In this document: positions 25,029-34,471 of the stretch, piece after piece | How positions within the stretch are numbered: the first letter of the stretch is position 1 | How the letters are laid out: each line of letters starts with the position of its first letter | DNA from: Streptomyces sp. I05A-00742 | Lineage (GTDB): Bacteria > Actinomycetota > Actinomycetes > Streptomycetales > Streptomycetaceae | Reading direction: 5' to 3' | DNA length: 64,000 nucleotides | Assembly: GCF_013055795.1 (NCBI RefSeq) | Contig: NZ_JABETO010000005.1 | Span: forward strand, 62,001-126,000 | The notes under the pieces: generated by a model | The model's input: only the letters and a program-made list of their open reading frames with translations | The model's database searches: none | Told to the model about the DNA's origin: nothing | Program-made: the position numbers and the translations under genes

Positions 25029-26600
25029 GTGACGACCGCGCCCGCCATATCCCCACCCACCACAGGACCCCACCCGGATCCCCGCCGCTGGTGGGCCCTG
25101 GTCGCGATCGTCGCCTGCATGCTGGTCCTGGGCTTCGACGGCACGATCCTCAACGTGGCCCTGCCGACCATGGCCACCGAACTGGACGCCGACGCCGGCA
25201 CCTTGCAGTGGATGGCCGACTCCTACCTCGTCGTCCTCGCGGCCCTGATGCTCCCCGCGGGCCTGCTCGGCGACCGCTTCGGCCGCCGGCGGATGCTCAT
25301 CCTCGGCCTGACCGTCTTCCTCGCCGGCTCACTGGCCGGCACCCTCGCCCACGACGCGACCGCCGTCATCGCAGCCCGCGCGGTCATGGGGGCCGGCGCC
25401 GCGCTGATGCTGCCGCTCGCCATGGCCGTGCTCCCGGCACTGTTCGCCCCGGAGGAGCGCGGCAAGGCCATCGGCGCGGTCTCCGCCGCCTCCGCGCTCG
25501 GCCTGCCGCTCGGGCCCATCATCGGCGGACTGCTGCTCGACCACTTCTGGTGGGGCTCGGTCTTCCTGATCAACCTGCCGCTCATCGGGGCCGCCCTCGT
25601 GGCCTGCCGCCTCCTGCTCCCCGAGTCCGGCGACCCCGCCGCGCCCGCCGTCGACGCCCTCACCACGGTCCTCGCCGCGGGCGGCCTCGGCGCCCTCGTC
25701 TACGGCGTCACCGAGGGCCCGGGACGCGGCTGGGGCTCCGCTCCGGTGCTCGGCACCCTGGCCGCCGCCATCGTCCTGCTCACCCTGCTGGTCCTGCGCT
25801 CCCGCCGGCAGACGCGCCCGATGCTCGACCTCACACTGCTGCGCCACCGCGGCTTCCTGTGGAACACCGTCGCCGCGTCCCTGGTGATGTTCACCTTCAC
25901 CGGCCTGCTCTTCGTCCTCCCCTCCTACCTCCAGACCGTCCTCGGCAACGACGCCTTCGGCACCGGACTCCGGATGATCCCGATGCCCCTCGGCATGCTG
26001 GTCTCCTCCCGCCTCGCCCCGCTCCTGGTCAAGCGGGTCGGGGCGCGCCTGGTCATCCCCGGCGGTCTGATCGTGATGGGCGCGGGCGCCCTCCTCGGCA
26101 GCAGTACCGCCGTCGGCGACGGCTACGGCTTCACCGCCCTGTGGCTGACCGTGGTGGGCATCGGCTTCGGATTCGCCGTGATCCCCGCCATGAGCAGCGC
26201 CCTCGGCGCCCTGCCCCGCGACCGGGTGGGCGTCGGCTCGGGGCTGCTGATGACGCTCCGCCAGGTCGCGAGCGCCGTCGGCCTCGCGGCCCTGGGCAGC
26301 CTGCTGACCGGCGCCTACACCGCGCGGCTGGACACCGGCGGGCTGCCGGACGCCGCCGCGGCAGCGGCCGGGGACTCCGTCATGAGCGCTCACCTGGTGG
26401 CCGCGAAGCTGGCCGACGCCGCCCTGCTGCGGTCGGCCGACGCCGCCTTCCTGCACGGTATGAACCTGGCGCTGCTGGTCTGCGGTGTCATAGCCTTCGC
26501 CGCGGCCCTGCTGGTGGGCGCCTTCCTGCCGGACACCCGCGAACGGCAGGAAGACCCGGAGTCCGCCATCTCTGTGGCCTCCGAAACGTCTGATGCCTGA
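25029..26600 (+). CDS. MFS drug exporter, DHA2 (EmrB/QacA) family
   Basis: 523 residues from GTG 25029, eight bases after GAGGAG; a GTG at 25023 is too close to that site. Fourteen hydrophobic segments are spread evenly. Family signs are GFDGTILNVALPTMATEL in helix 1, LLGDRFGRRRMLILGL (MFS motif A) and the motif C-like stretch ALGLPLGPIIGGLLLDHFWWGSVFLIN. It is a proton antiporter for hydrophobic cations or drugs; the substrate is unknown. Its stop codon overlaps the start of the tetR gene by eight bases, and the palindromic operator lies over its promoter, so it should be induced by a compound that releases that repressor. Confidence 0.93.
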   Translation: MTTAPAISPPTTGPHPDPRRWWALVAIVACMLVLGFDGTILNVALPTMATELDADAGTLQWMADSYLVVLAALMLPAGLLGDRFGRRRMLILGLTVFLAGSLAGTLAHDATAVIAARAVMGAGAALMLPLAMAVLPALFAPEERGKAIGAVSAASALGLPLGPIIGGLLLDHFWWGSVFLINLPLIGAALVACRLLLPESGDPAAPAVDALTTVLAAGGLGALVYGVTEGPGRGWGSAPVLGTLAAAIVLLTLLVLRSRRQTRPMLDLTLLRHRGFLWNTVAASLVMFTFTGLLFVLPSYLQTVLGNDAFGTGLRMIPMPLGMLVSSRLAPLLVKRVGARLVIPGGLIVMGAGALLGSSTAVGDGYGFTALWLTVVGIGFGFAVIPAMSSALGALPRDRVGVGSGLLMTLRQVASAVGLAALGSLLTGAYTARLDTGGLPDAAAAAAGDSVMSAHLVAAKLADAALLRSADAAFLHGMNLALLVCGVIAFAAALLVGAFLPDTRERQEDPESAISVASETSDA

Positions 26601-27234
26601 CAATGCGGTTATGGCATCGGCACGCACCTCCGCCGCCGCGCAGCCGGGTCCCCGGCTCGGGCTGCGCGAACGGAAGAAGATCCAGACCCGACAGGCGATC
26701 CGCACCGCCGCCTACCGGCTCTTCGAGGAACAGGGGTACGACGCGACCCCCGTGGATCAGATCGCGGACGCCGCCGACGTCTCACCCAGCACCGTCTTCC
26801 GGTACTTCCCCACCAAGGAGGACATCGTCCTCACCGACGAGTACGACCCGGTCCTGGAAGCGGCGCTCCGGGCCCGTCCCGCCGACGAGGCCCCGCTGAC
26901 GGCCATCCGCAACACCATCGTCGAGGGCCTGCGCGGCATCCTCGACAGCAACAGCCCCGAGATGCGCATGCGGACCCGGCTCATCCGGGACGTCCCCGGG
27001 CTGCGGGCCCGCTCCGGGGAGGGCATGGCCGGGTCGGCGAAGATGCTGCGCGCCGTACTGGCCGGGCGCGCCGGCCGGTCCGAGAACGACCTCGAGGTGC
27101 GCGTGGTGACCACCGCGATGCTGGCGGCGATGCAGGAGGCCCTGATGGCCTGGGTCGACGAGGGACAGACCGGTGATCCGGTGGTCTACGTGGACCGGTC
27201 GCTGGCGGTGCTGGAGCGGGGGCTCACCCTCTGA
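26593..27234 (+). CDS. TetR-family repressor
   Basis: 213 residues. The N-terminal helix-turn-helix is clear at about 25-75: RKKIQTRQAIRTAAYRLFEE, then YDATPVDQIADAADVSPSTV and FRYFPTKEDIVL. The C-terminal part is a variable ligand-binding helical domain ending in RSLAVLERGLTL. ATG 26593 overlaps the exporter's stop by eight bases, so it is translated from the same mRNA; a second ATG (MASARTS) lies at 26611. It should bind the 25-bp palindrome at 24970-24994 and thus autoregulate the operon. Confidence 0.92.
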   Translation: MPDNAVMASARTSAAAQPGPRLGLRERKKIQTRQAIRTAAYRLFEEQGYDATPVDQIADAADVSPSTVFRYFPTKEDIVLTDEYDPVLEAALRARPADEAPLTAIRNTIVEGLRGILDSNSPEMRMRTRLIRDVPGLRARSGEGMAGSAKMLRAVLAGRAGRSENDLEVRVVTTAMLAAMQEALMAWVDEGQTGDPVVYVDRSLAVLERGLTL

Positions 27235-27282
27235 CCCCCGGGCCCTCCGCCCCCGGGCCTGTGTCTCCCGGGGGCCGCGGCC

Positions 27283-29319
27283 TCAGCGGCCCGCCAGTTT
27301 CGCCGCGAGCTCCCCGGGATCGCCCGTCGGCGCGTCGCACGTGAAGCCGCGGCACACATACGCGGCGGGGCGGCCGGCCAGCAGCGGCCGGTCCGCCAGC
27401 AGCGGCACCTCCGCCGCCGTCGCCGACGCCGGCTCGCCCAGCGCCACGGCCAGCCCGGGGCGCCGCGAGAGCAGGGCGGCGCGGTGCAGCTCCCGGGTGG
27501 CGGGGTCGTCGGCCGGGCCGACGACGGCGACCTCGTGGGGCCCGTCGAGCAGCGCCTCGGCCACCGCCAGGCCCCAGCCCATGAAGCGCGGCGCCTTGGG
27601 CCCGATCGCCCGCACCACGCCGAGCGCCCGTTCGGCCGCCTCCCGGTGCGGGGCGCTCCCGGTGAGCGCCGCGTACGTCAGCAGCGCCCCCGCCGCCGCG
27701 GTCCAGCCGGACGGGGTGGCGTTGTCCGTCGGGTCCTGCGGGCGGCGGATCAGGGCCTCGGCGTCGTCGGCGGTGTCGAAGAGCGCGCCGCTCTCGTCCC
27801 GGAAGCGGATGAGAACGGTGTCCAGCAGCAGCCCCGCGAAGTCCACCCAGACACCCTCCCCGGTGACCGCCGACAGGGCGAGAAAGCCCTCGGCGACGTC
27901 CGCGTAGTCCTCCAGCACGCCCGCGTGACCGCCCGCGACGCCGTCCAGGGAGGTGCGGAAGAGCCGCGCGTTCCAGTCCATGTGCGTCCGGACGAGGAGG
28001 TCGGCGGCGTCCGTCGCCGCCTGGACGAGGTCCGGGCGGTCGAAGTACGCGCCGGTCTCGGCCAGCGCCGCGACCGCCAGACCGTTCCAGGCCGCCACGA
28101 CCTTGTCGTCCCGGCCGGGGCGAACGCGCCGCTCGCGCGCGGCCAGCAGCCGCTCCTTGACGGACGCGATCCGGTCGGCGTCCACGAGCCGCTCGGTGTC
28201 CGGCAGTTGGAGGACGGACGCGCCCTCCTCGAACGTGCCCTCCTCCGTGACGCCGAAGGTGAACGCCGCGAGCTCCGCGTCCGCCTCGCCCAGCACCTCA
28301 CGCAGCTGCTCCGGGGTCCAGACGTAGTACGCGCCCTCGGTGTGCCGTCCCCGCTCGTCCTCACTGTCCGCGTCCAGGGCCGAGGCGAAGCCGCCCTGGT
28401 CGGTGCGCATCTCCCGGACCAGGAAGTCGGCGGTGTCCAGGGCGACCCGCCGGGCGGACTCCGAGCCGGTGGCCCGCCAGAGGTGCGCGTAGACCCGGCA
28501 CAGCAGGGCGTTGTCGTACAGCATCTTCTCGAAGTGCGGCACGACCCAGCCGGCGTCCACGGAGTAGCGCGCGAAGCCGCCGCCCAGCTGGTCGTGGATC
28601 CCGCCGCGCGCCATGGCCTCGCAGGTGGCCGTCACCATGTCGAGGGCGGCGGCCGAGCCGGTGCGGACATGATGACGGAGCAGGAACTCCAGCACCATGG
28701 GCGGCGGGAACTTCGGCGCCCCGCCGAAGCCGCCGCGCACCGCGTCGAAGTCGCGGGTCAGCGCCATCAGGGCCAGGTGCAGCTCGTCGGCGGCGGGCGG
28801 CTGCGCGCCGGGCGTGGCGAGCGTCCGCTCGGACAGATCACGCACGATGCGCCCCGCCACCTCCCCCACCTCGTCCCGCCGGTCCCGCCAGGCCGCCGTC
28901 ACCCCCTCCAGCACCTGCCGGAACCCGGGCATACCGTGCCGGGGCGCGGGCGGGAAGTAGGTGCCGAAGTAGAAGGGTTCGGCGTCGGGGGTGAGAAAGA
29001 CCGTCATGGGCCAGCCGCCCTGGCCGGTGGCGGCCTGAACGGCCTCCATGTAGACGGCGTCGATGTCGGGCCGTTCCTCGCGGTCGACCTTGACCGGGAC
29101 GAAGTGCTCGTTGAGGTAGGCGGCCGTGTCGTCGTCCTCGAAGCTCTCGGCCGCCATCACATGACACCAGTGACAGCTCGAATAGCCGACGCTCAGCAGC
29201 ACCGGTACGTTCCGCCGCCGCGCCTCGGCGAAGGCCTCGGCCGACCACGGCCACCAGTCGACCGGGTTGCCTGCGTGCTGAAGCAGATAAGGCGAGGTCA
29301 TACCAGCCAACCGGTTCAT
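27283..29319 (-). CDS. Thioredoxin-domain protein, DUF255/YyaL family
   Basis: 678 residues from ATG 29319. The N-terminal DUF255 thioredoxin fold has [16 protein letters not shown], then the CHWCH active site (C49-H53) and [13 protein letters not shown]. The rest is an (alpha/alpha) six-barrel like N-acylglucosamine epimerases, with [36 protein letters not shown] and [11 protein letters not shown]. Family members (including human SPATA20) occur in all kingdoms without a settled biochemical role. Start and length agree with homologues. A decayed copy of its first 30 codons lies upstream at 30119-30211. Confidence 0.9.
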   Translation of the reverse strand: MNRLAGMTSPYLLQHAGNPVDWWPWSAEAFAEARRRNVPVLLSVGYSSCHWCHVMAAESFEDDDTAAYLNEHFVPVKVDREERPDIDAVYMEAVQAATGQGGWPMTVFLTPDAEPFYFGTYFPPAPRHGMPGFRQVLEGVTAAWRDRRDEVGEVAGRIVRDLSERTLATPGAQPPAADELHLALMALTRDFDAVRGGFGGAPKFPPPMVLEFLLRHHVRTGSAAALDMVTATCEAMARGGIHDQLGGGFARYSVDAGWVVPHFEKMLYDNALLCRVYAHLWRATGSESARRVALDTADFLVREMRTDQGGFASALDADSEDERGRHTEGAYYVWTPEQLREVLGEADAELAAFTFGVTEEGTFEEGASVLQLPDTERLVDADRIASVKERLLAARERRVRPGRDDKVVAAWNGLAVAALAETGAYFDRPDLVQAATDAADLLVRTHMDWNARLFRTSLDGVAGGHAGVLEDYADVAEGFLALSAVTGEGVWVDFAGLLLDTVLIRFRDESGALFDTADDAEALIRRPQDPTDNATPSGWTAAAGALLTYAALTGSAPHREAAERALGVVRAIGPKAPRFMGWGLAVAEALLDGPHEVAVVGPADDPATRELHRAALLSRRPGLAVALGEPASATAAEVPLLADRPLLAGRPAAYVCRGFTCDAPTGDPGELAAKLAGR

Positions 29320-29547
29320 ACGACCCAGCCTCTCACAGCGCCTGGCGCGACCGGCGAAACCGTCACGCGCCCGCCTCGCCTGGCCGAATTGCATGTGTGA
29401 GCCATCACGTGGCGGGCGACTCCTCCCCCTCGGGGCCGGTGTCGAACTTTTCCCGCGTTCGTCCGAGTCGGGCGGTCCGACACCGCGGAACAGTAGGCTG
29501 GGCGCAGCAGCGCCGGACCTGCGTAGGCTCCTCGAAGGAGGTACACC

Positions 29548-30114
29548 ATGACCGCCGAGATGGTGGCGCCCGCGTGGATGCATACGCAGATCAGCGCGGA
29601 ACAGTACGACTCCTGGTCCGAGGAGCAGTGCGCCGGCATCGAGATCGTGGACGGGATGGTCGTCGTGAGTCCGAGCGCCTCCAAGCGGCACAACCGGCTG
29701 GCGCGGATCCTGGCCAATGCCCTGGACGCAGCTGCAGGCCCTGGCTGGAACGCGGACACGGACTTCGACGTCCGCCTGCAGGACGTTCCGCTCACCAACC
29801 GCCGCCCTGACGTCATCGTCTACCGGGCAGAGACCATCGACCTCACACCCACCCGCCCCGAGCACGTACTGCTGGTCGTCGAGGTCGTGTCGCCCGGCTC
29901 GGAGACCACTGACCGGATCGTGAAGGTGGACCAGTACGCCAAGGCCGGCATCCCCTTCTACTGGCGAGTCGAGCAAGCCGCCACCGGGATCCCGATCATC
30001 TACACCTACGTTCTTGATCCCGCCACAAAGGTCTACAGGGACGGTGAGATGTTCACCGGCGCGGTGAAGGCCACCGCGCCCTTCTCCGTCGCGGTCGATC
30101 TTGGGGTCATGTAG
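29548..30114 (+). CDS. Uma2 family (DUF820) putative restriction endonuclease
   Basis: 188 residues from ATG 29548, after the strong ribosome site GAAGGAGG. The PD-(D/E)xK fold of Uma2 proteins is seen in RRPDVIVYR (catalytic Asp) and [18 protein letters not shown] (Glu and following Ser), then [16 protein letters not shown]. The role of these numerous proteins in streptomycetes and cyanobacteria is unsettled; many travel with mobile DNA. Base composition is a little less GC-rich than the neighbours and the gene lies between an intact gene and a fragment of its paralogue, both signs of acquisition. A TAGGCT -10 is at 29494-29499. Confidence 0.88.
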   Translation: MTAEMVAPAWMHTQISAEQYDSWSEEQCAGIEIVDGMVVVSPSASKRHNRLARILANALDAAAGPGWNADTDFDVRLQDVPLTNRRPDVIVYRAETIDLTPTRPEHVLLVVEVVSPGSETTDRIVKVDQYAKAGIPFYWRVEQAATGIPIIYTYVLDPATKVYRDGEMFTGAVKATAPFSVAVDLGVM

Positions 30115-30118
30115 GGAA

Positions 30119-30211
30119 GAGGATGGGCACGTCCCGCCGCTGCGCTTCCGCCATCGCCTCCTCTCCCCATGGCCACCAGTCCACCGGGTTGGAGGCGTGC
30201 CGGAGCAGAAG
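30119..30211 (-). pseudogene. Remnant of a DUF255/thioredoxin-domain gene start
   Basis: On the minus strand this encodes [19 protein letters not shown] and on to RRDVPIL, clearly homologous to residues 12-41 of the intact gene at 27283-29319 ([15 protein letters not shown]...). The match stops abruptly next to the Uma2 stop codon, so the active-site part is missing. DNA identity to the intact copy is roughly three quarters by eye, so this is a diverged paralogue and not a recent duplication. The rest of 30115-30471 holds no gene I can support. Confidence 0.75.
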
Positions 30212-30471
30212 GGCGACTGAGAGTTGGCCAGTCGATTCACAAGGCGTGTCGCACAACCCGAGCCGCACCGACCGGCGACCGGACGCCGGGCTCCGTGCGG
30301 TCGGCTCGAAACCCTCGCCGCTCGGTCGCCGCTGATCCATGCAGGTGACAACTTTCAGCCAACCTGCACCGAAGATGAGAGAAAACCTGCCCAGCCTCCA
30401 CCCACATGGCCTAGCTTGGCGGGCCGGGCCGCATGAGCCATCGGCCTGTGGGTGAAATCGGGGGGAATGCA

Positions 30472-30867
30472 ATGGATCCGGTCACGGCTGTCGCGGCCGC
30501 GGGTGTCGCGCTCGTGGTCAAGGGGGCGCTGGAGAGCGCGGGTCAGGAGGCCGGGCGTTCGGGGTGGAGCGGCGGTGCTCGGCTGATCGAGCGGATCCGC
30601 GCGCGGTTCCGCGGTGACTCCGAGGCCGAGGCCGCGCTGGTCGAAGTGACCCGGGCGCCCGACGACGAGAGCGCCCGGCAGGCCCTGGAGCGGACTCTTG
30701 CCGCCCACATGATGCTCGACCGCGGCTTCGAGGACGAGATGCGCCGCATGGTGGACGAGGCAGTGGCGGCCCGGGGCGGCGGTGCTCAGGTCAACGCGGC
30801 ACTGATCAAGAACTCCCAGGTGTTCAACGAGAAAGTCGAGATCAAGGGCGACTGGAACATCTCGTAG
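30472..30867 (+). CDS. Small helical protein with C-terminal FNE motif (Bell/BASS-like)
   Basis: 131 residues from ATG 30472, six bases after GGGGGA. Residues 1-100 are alpha-helical: hydrophobic [20 protein letters not shown], an amphipathic [13 protein letters not shown], and [18 protein letters not shown]. Architecture and size resemble the small actinobacterial proteins whose helical (Bell-type) domain ends in a short amyloid-forming signal. The tail (112-128) is [17 protein letters not shown], and the next protein carries the aligned IGTLALFNETVSFGGGF. This is the first gene of the eight-gene operon, 82 bp ahead of the P-loop gene. In related systems such proteins are membrane-acting effectors; that role is inferred here. 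Confidence 0.75.
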   Translation: MDPVTAVAAAGVALVVKGALESAGQEAGRSGWSGGARLIERIRARFRGDSEAEAALVEVTRAPDDESARQALERTLAAHMMLDRGFEDEMRRMVDEAVAARGGGAQVNAALIKNSQVFNEKVEIKGDWNIS

Positions 30868-30891
30868 CCGTCCGTCCGTCCGTCCGTCCGG
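30868..30891. repeat. CCGT tetranucleotide run
   Basis: Five CCGT units and a partial sixth directly follow the stop of the small helical protein gene. A simple repeat prone to slippage, lying in the 82-bp gap before the P-loop protein. Confidence 0.8.
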
Positions 30892-30949
30892 ACACCGCCC
30901 GCCGCGTTCACTCCGCACCACCGTCACAGCCCGGAAGACCACGATCCAA

Positions 30950-33214
30950 TTGAGCGAGGAAGCAGCACCGGAGCCCCGGCCGCCGGTCGGCGCCTCCGCG
31001 TCCGACAGCGCGCCGGCGGACACCGCACCGTCCGCCGAGGAGTCCCCGAAAGGCGAGGCGCGCCCCTTCGACGAGGAGCGGGACGGGCCCGTCAGTGAGT
31101 CGGACGCGCTGCGTTCCCTCACCTCGGACGCCGGACACGACGCCGCCGAGCGGTCGGAGGCGCGGCGGGCGTCCGCCATCGCCGACCTCATCGCCGCACG
31201 CCTGAACGCCGACGCGTCAGGGACCCGGATCGGCACGCTCGCGCTCTTCAACGAGACCGTCAGCTTCGGCGGCGGGTTCCACACCGGAGGTGCGCGCGGC
31301 ACGGGGGCACCCCGGCGCGCAGGCGCGGTGGTCGCGCTCGACAGCGCCGAACTCGACGAGTACACCGTGCTGTTCATCCAGCCTGAAGGGTACGACTCAG
31401 CCCTCGACGACCTGCGCGAGCAGGCTCTGCTCGTGCTGACCGGGCCGCCCGGCAGCGGGCGCACGGCCACCGCCGTCAACCTGCTGTCCGAGGCCACTGC
31501 TCTCAGCGGCACCCAGGACGGCGGCTGTCACCGTCTGCTCGACCCGTCGGCCCTGACCGAACCCGGCTGGGAGCCGCCCGCGAAGAACTGCGGATATGTC
31601 GCGGAGGTCGACGAGGGGCCGACGGGTGCGCGGGAGTTCGGGGTGCGCCAGTTGGCGTCCGTCGCCGCCGCCCTGCGTGCGGCCGGCTGCCGGCTCGTCC
31701 TCACCGGCGGCCACGACCTCGCGCTCGCCGCCACCAGCGCGAGCGGCAGCGAGTCGTTCGCCCGTCATGAACTCGCGCCGCTCGACCCGCTGGTGATCCT
31801 GGAGCGCCGGGTGCTCGGCCACGCGCCCGAGCCCGCTGCCCGGGCCCGGCTGCACGCGCTCCTCGAGGCCGGCGACGCCATCAGCGCGCTGCGGGAACAG
31901 CCCGCCGCCCGGCACGCCGTACGCCTCGCGTCGGTGATCACCGCGGAGGGCGATCTGACCGCCGCGGTCGCGGCCCTGCGTGATCCGAGTGACCAGGTCC
32001 GTTCCTGGTTCCACCAGCACCGGGCGCCCGAGGCGGTCGCCTTCGCGCTGGCCGCGGCGGTGCTCGAGGAGAGCAGCTACCTCACCGTCGCCGAGGCCGC
32101 CGTGAAGCTGCACGCCGCCCTGACCCCGCCAGAACCGGCCCCGCCGGACCTGCGGTTCGCCGATCGTCTCGGCCATGAGCAGCAGTGGATCCGGCTGGAC
32201 TCCGACGGCTCGGGGCCGCTCGGTGCGGGCGGCCCGCCCCGGGTCCGGTTCCGGGGCGCGCTGATCGGCCAGGCCGTCCTGGTCCACGCGTGGAGCACGC
32301 TGGACGGGCGCCGCGAGGCCTTCCTCGAGTGGCTGCGCCGCCTGCTCGGCCACCGCGACCTGGAGGTGCGGGCCCGGGCCTCCGTCACCGCCGGGGTCCT
32401 CGCCTGGGCGGACCACCACTACGCGGTGCACCGGTTCCTCACCGGCTGGGCCGGCAGTACGTCCTGGCCCCAGCGCCAGGCCGCGGCGACCGCGCTCGGG
32501 GTGGCCGGCAGCCGCCCCGAATCGGCCGAGGCCGTCTGGGAGTTGCTGGAGGAATGGGCCCGGGGCGGCAGCACCGCGTACGAGCGGCGCCTCGCGGGCA
32601 CCGCGGCGAACGCGGTGGGCGGGATCCTCGGGCGGGCCGCCCCCGACCGCGCCGTCGGCGTGCTGCGCGGCGCGCTCGACCACGGCGACGACTGGGGCAC
32701 GCTGCCGTCGGTCGCCTGGGGCGGCGTCCACCTCGTCCACCAAGGACAGGCGGCCGCGCTCCTGGACGCCTATCTGGACTGGTCCGCGCCCATGGACCTC
32801 TCCCCCATGGTCGTCAAGACGCTGTCCGCCTTCGTCTTCGCGGCGTCCCGGCCGTACGAGCGTCCGTCGGCGAAGTACGAGCGTCCGTCGGCGAAGACGG
32901 AGGCGTCGGGCGTCACGGGGGTGCCCCTGCTGCTCAGCTCCCTGCCCGAGCACGGTGAGCGGATCGCGGAGCTGTGGGCGCGCGCGCTGGCCAGGCGCCC
33001 GGTGCAGGACTCCGCGCTGCCGGCCCTGCGGGAGTGGATCGACACCTACGCGCCCCTGTGTCCCGGGAGCCTCGACCGTATCGCGGCGCTCCTCGCCGAC
33101 GTGGCCCGCAGACCCGGCAAGCACCGCGAACGGCTGCTGTGGTGGCTCGACAAATGGTCGGCCGACCCCGACCGCCCGTCGGCGAACGCGGCGTGGCTGC
33201 GCCGCCGCATCTGA
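30950..33214 (+). CDS. P-loop NTPase with HEAT-like C-terminus and N-terminal FNE motif
   Basis: 754 residues; the only available start at the N-terminal side is TTG 30950, with a weak ribosome site. Residues 1-75 are disordered and acidic. Residues 94-110 (IGTLALFNETVSFGGGF) align with the C-terminal motif of the preceding small protein. A Walker A GPPGSGRT is at 165-172 (Arg instead of Lys, as in many streptomycete STAND proteins), then a short ATPase region with RLVLTGGHD. The second half is Ala/Leu-rich helical repeats (HEAT-like), e.g. LEVRARASVTAGVLAWADHH. It contains a perfect YERPSAK duplication. Best read as a STAND-type sensor/scaffold; not matched to a named family. Confidence 0.8.
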   Translation: MSEEAAPEPRPPVGASASDSAPADTAPSAEESPKGEARPFDEERDGPVSESDALRSLTSDAGHDAAERSEARRASAIADLIAARLNADASGTRIGTLALFNETVSFGGGFHTGGARGTGAPRRAGAVVALDSAELDEYTVLFIQPEGYDSALDDLREQALLVLTGPPGSGRTATAVNLLSEATALSGTQDGGCHRLLDPSALTEPGWEPPAKNCGYVAEVDEGPTGAREFGVRQLASVAAALRAAGCRLVLTGGHDLALAATSASGSESFARHELAPLDPLVILERRVLGHAPEPAARARLHALLEAGDAISALREQPAARHAVRLASVITAEGDLTAAVAALRDPSDQVRSWFHQHRAPEAVAFALAAAVLEESSYLTVAEAAVKLHAALTPPEPAPPDLRFADRLGHEQQWIRLDSDGSGPLGAGGPPRVRFRGALIGQAVLVHAWSTLDGRREAFLEWLRRLLGHRDLEVRARASVTAGVLAWADHHYAVHRFLTGWAGSTSWPQRQAAATALGVAGSRPESAEAVWELLEEWARGGSTAYERRLAGTAANAVGGILGRAAPDRAVGVLRGALDHGDDWGTLPSVAWGGVHLVHQGQAAALLDAYLDWSAPMDLSPMVVKTLSAFVFAASRPYERPSAKYERPSAKTEASGVTGVPLLLSSLPEHGERIAELWARALARRPVQDSALPALREWIDTYAPLCPGSLDRIAALLADVARRPGKHRERLLWWLDKWSADPDRPSANAAWLRRRI
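32855..32896 (+). repeat. Perfect 21-bp tandem duplication inside the P-loop gene
   Basis: The 21-mer beginning TACGAGCGTCCG occurs twice back to back (32855-32875, 32876-32896), duplicating the peptide YERPSAK in frame. Confidence 0.9.
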
Positions 33215-33250
33215 CCTGTAGACGCAAGAGAGCGAGGTGAAAGGTCGACC

Positions 33251-34471
33251 GTGCAGGAACAGACATACGATCCGGTCCTCGAGGTCGCCGAGCTGCCCAA
33301 GTGGCGGCTGACGAGTCCGCTGCGTCCGCCGGACCCCGGCCGCGCCCTGGTCCTGGTCCGCGACAGCGGCCCTTCGCTGACGATCCGCAGCGGGGAGGAG
33401 ATCCCGTCGGCGCGGTACGGCAGCTACCGCTCGGTGTTCACGGTGGACCTCGGGGAGCACCGTCTCGTCCTGGACATCCCGCTGCTCAGTCGCGACCCCA
33501 CGTTCTCCTTCCGCAGCCGCGTCGACCTGGTCTGCAAGGTCGCGGACCCGTCGAAGGTCGTCGCCCGCGGCATCCGTGACATGAGCGGCGCCCTGTACGG
33601 ATATCTGCGCAGGACGCTGCGGGAGGTGGCACGGGACTACGACATCGCCGAGTTCCACGAGGCGGAGCAGGCGCTCAACTCCGTGGTCGCCTCGTTCACC
33701 GGTGACGACGCCATCCGCCTGCGCGGCATCCACGTCGAGCTCTTGGTCGACGAGGACGAGATCGCCACCACCGGGCGCGCGTTCAGGGACGTGGTCCGGG
33801 AGACCAGGCTCTCGCGCATGCGGCGCACCCGGCACGTCGAGATGATCCGCGACGAGGGCGTCGACGGCCTCATCGCCGAGATCATGGAGAAGGAGGGGCC
33901 GCGCGCCGCGCTCGCCTGGATCGAGAAGAGCGAGGCGGAGAAGCGCGAGGTCAAGCGCGAGGTCATGCGGATGGTCCTGGAACGAGGCGACGGGGACAGG
34001 GAGCCGTTCGAGCAGACGGAGCTGGAACGCGCGGTCCTGGAGGAGGTGCTGCGGGACGGGGACGGCCTGTTCGAGACGGCGACACGGCGCGGACGCCTGC
34101 GCGGTTCGCTGTCCCGTGCCCTCGGACCGGCCGCGGCCGAACCCGCCGAGGAGGAGCCCGAGGCCCCGCCCCTCAGGGGCGAAGTGCTGCGTGAGGGCCC
34201 CGAGGCGCGCGGTGCCGGCCGGGGCTCCGGAGGCCGTACGGCCGGCGGCCGGCGCGGGTTCGGTACGGACGACGCCCCGGGCCACGGGCGGGACGCCGGC
34301 CGTGACGCACCCCGTCGGCCCGGCGCACCGCCCGAGGACGAACCGTTGCCGTCCTCGGGCAGCGCCCCGCACCCGCGTCCGGCCACTCCCGAGGCGCCGA
34401 AGCCCAGGGTGAGCCGGGTGCGCGGCACCGCCAAACGCCGGCCCGCCGGTCCCGGCCGGGAGCCACGATGA
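33251..34471 (+). CDS. SPFH/prohibitin-like domain protein
   Basis: 406 residues from GTG 33251 after GAGGTGAAAGG. Residues 1-85 are beta-rich (PGRALVLVRDSGPSLTIRSGEE, TVDLGEHRLVLDIPLLSRD). Residues 85-185 fit an SPFH/Band-7 domain: FRSRVDLVCKVADPSKVVARG, YLRRTLREVARDYDIAEFHE, ALNSVVASFTGDDAIRLRGI and HVELLVDED. A charged coiled-coil-like helix (about 190-270) and a disordered Gly/Pro/Arg tail follow. The tail ends with PRVSRVR, like the repeated motif of the kinase tail. No membrane anchor is seen. SPFH proteins build ring or lattice scaffolds. Its stop overlaps the phosphatase start (ATGA). Confidence 0.8.
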   Translation: MQEQTYDPVLEVAELPKWRLTSPLRPPDPGRALVLVRDSGPSLTIRSGEEIPSARYGSYRSVFTVDLGEHRLVLDIPLLSRDPTFSFRSRVDLVCKVADPSKVVARGIRDMSGALYGYLRRTLREVARDYDIAEFHEAEQALNSVVASFTGDDAIRLRGIHVELLVDEDEIATTGRAFRDVVRETRLSRMRRTRHVEMIRDEGVDGLIAEIMEKEGPRAALAWIEKSEAEKREVKREVMRMVLERGDGDREPFEQTELERAVLEEVLRDGDGLFETATRRGRLRGSLSRALGPAAAEPAEEEPEAPPLRGEVLREGPEARGAGRGSGGRTAGGRRGFGTDDAPGHGRDAGRDAPRRPGAPPEDEPLPSSGSAPHPRPATPEAPKPRVSRVRGTAKRRPAGPGREPR

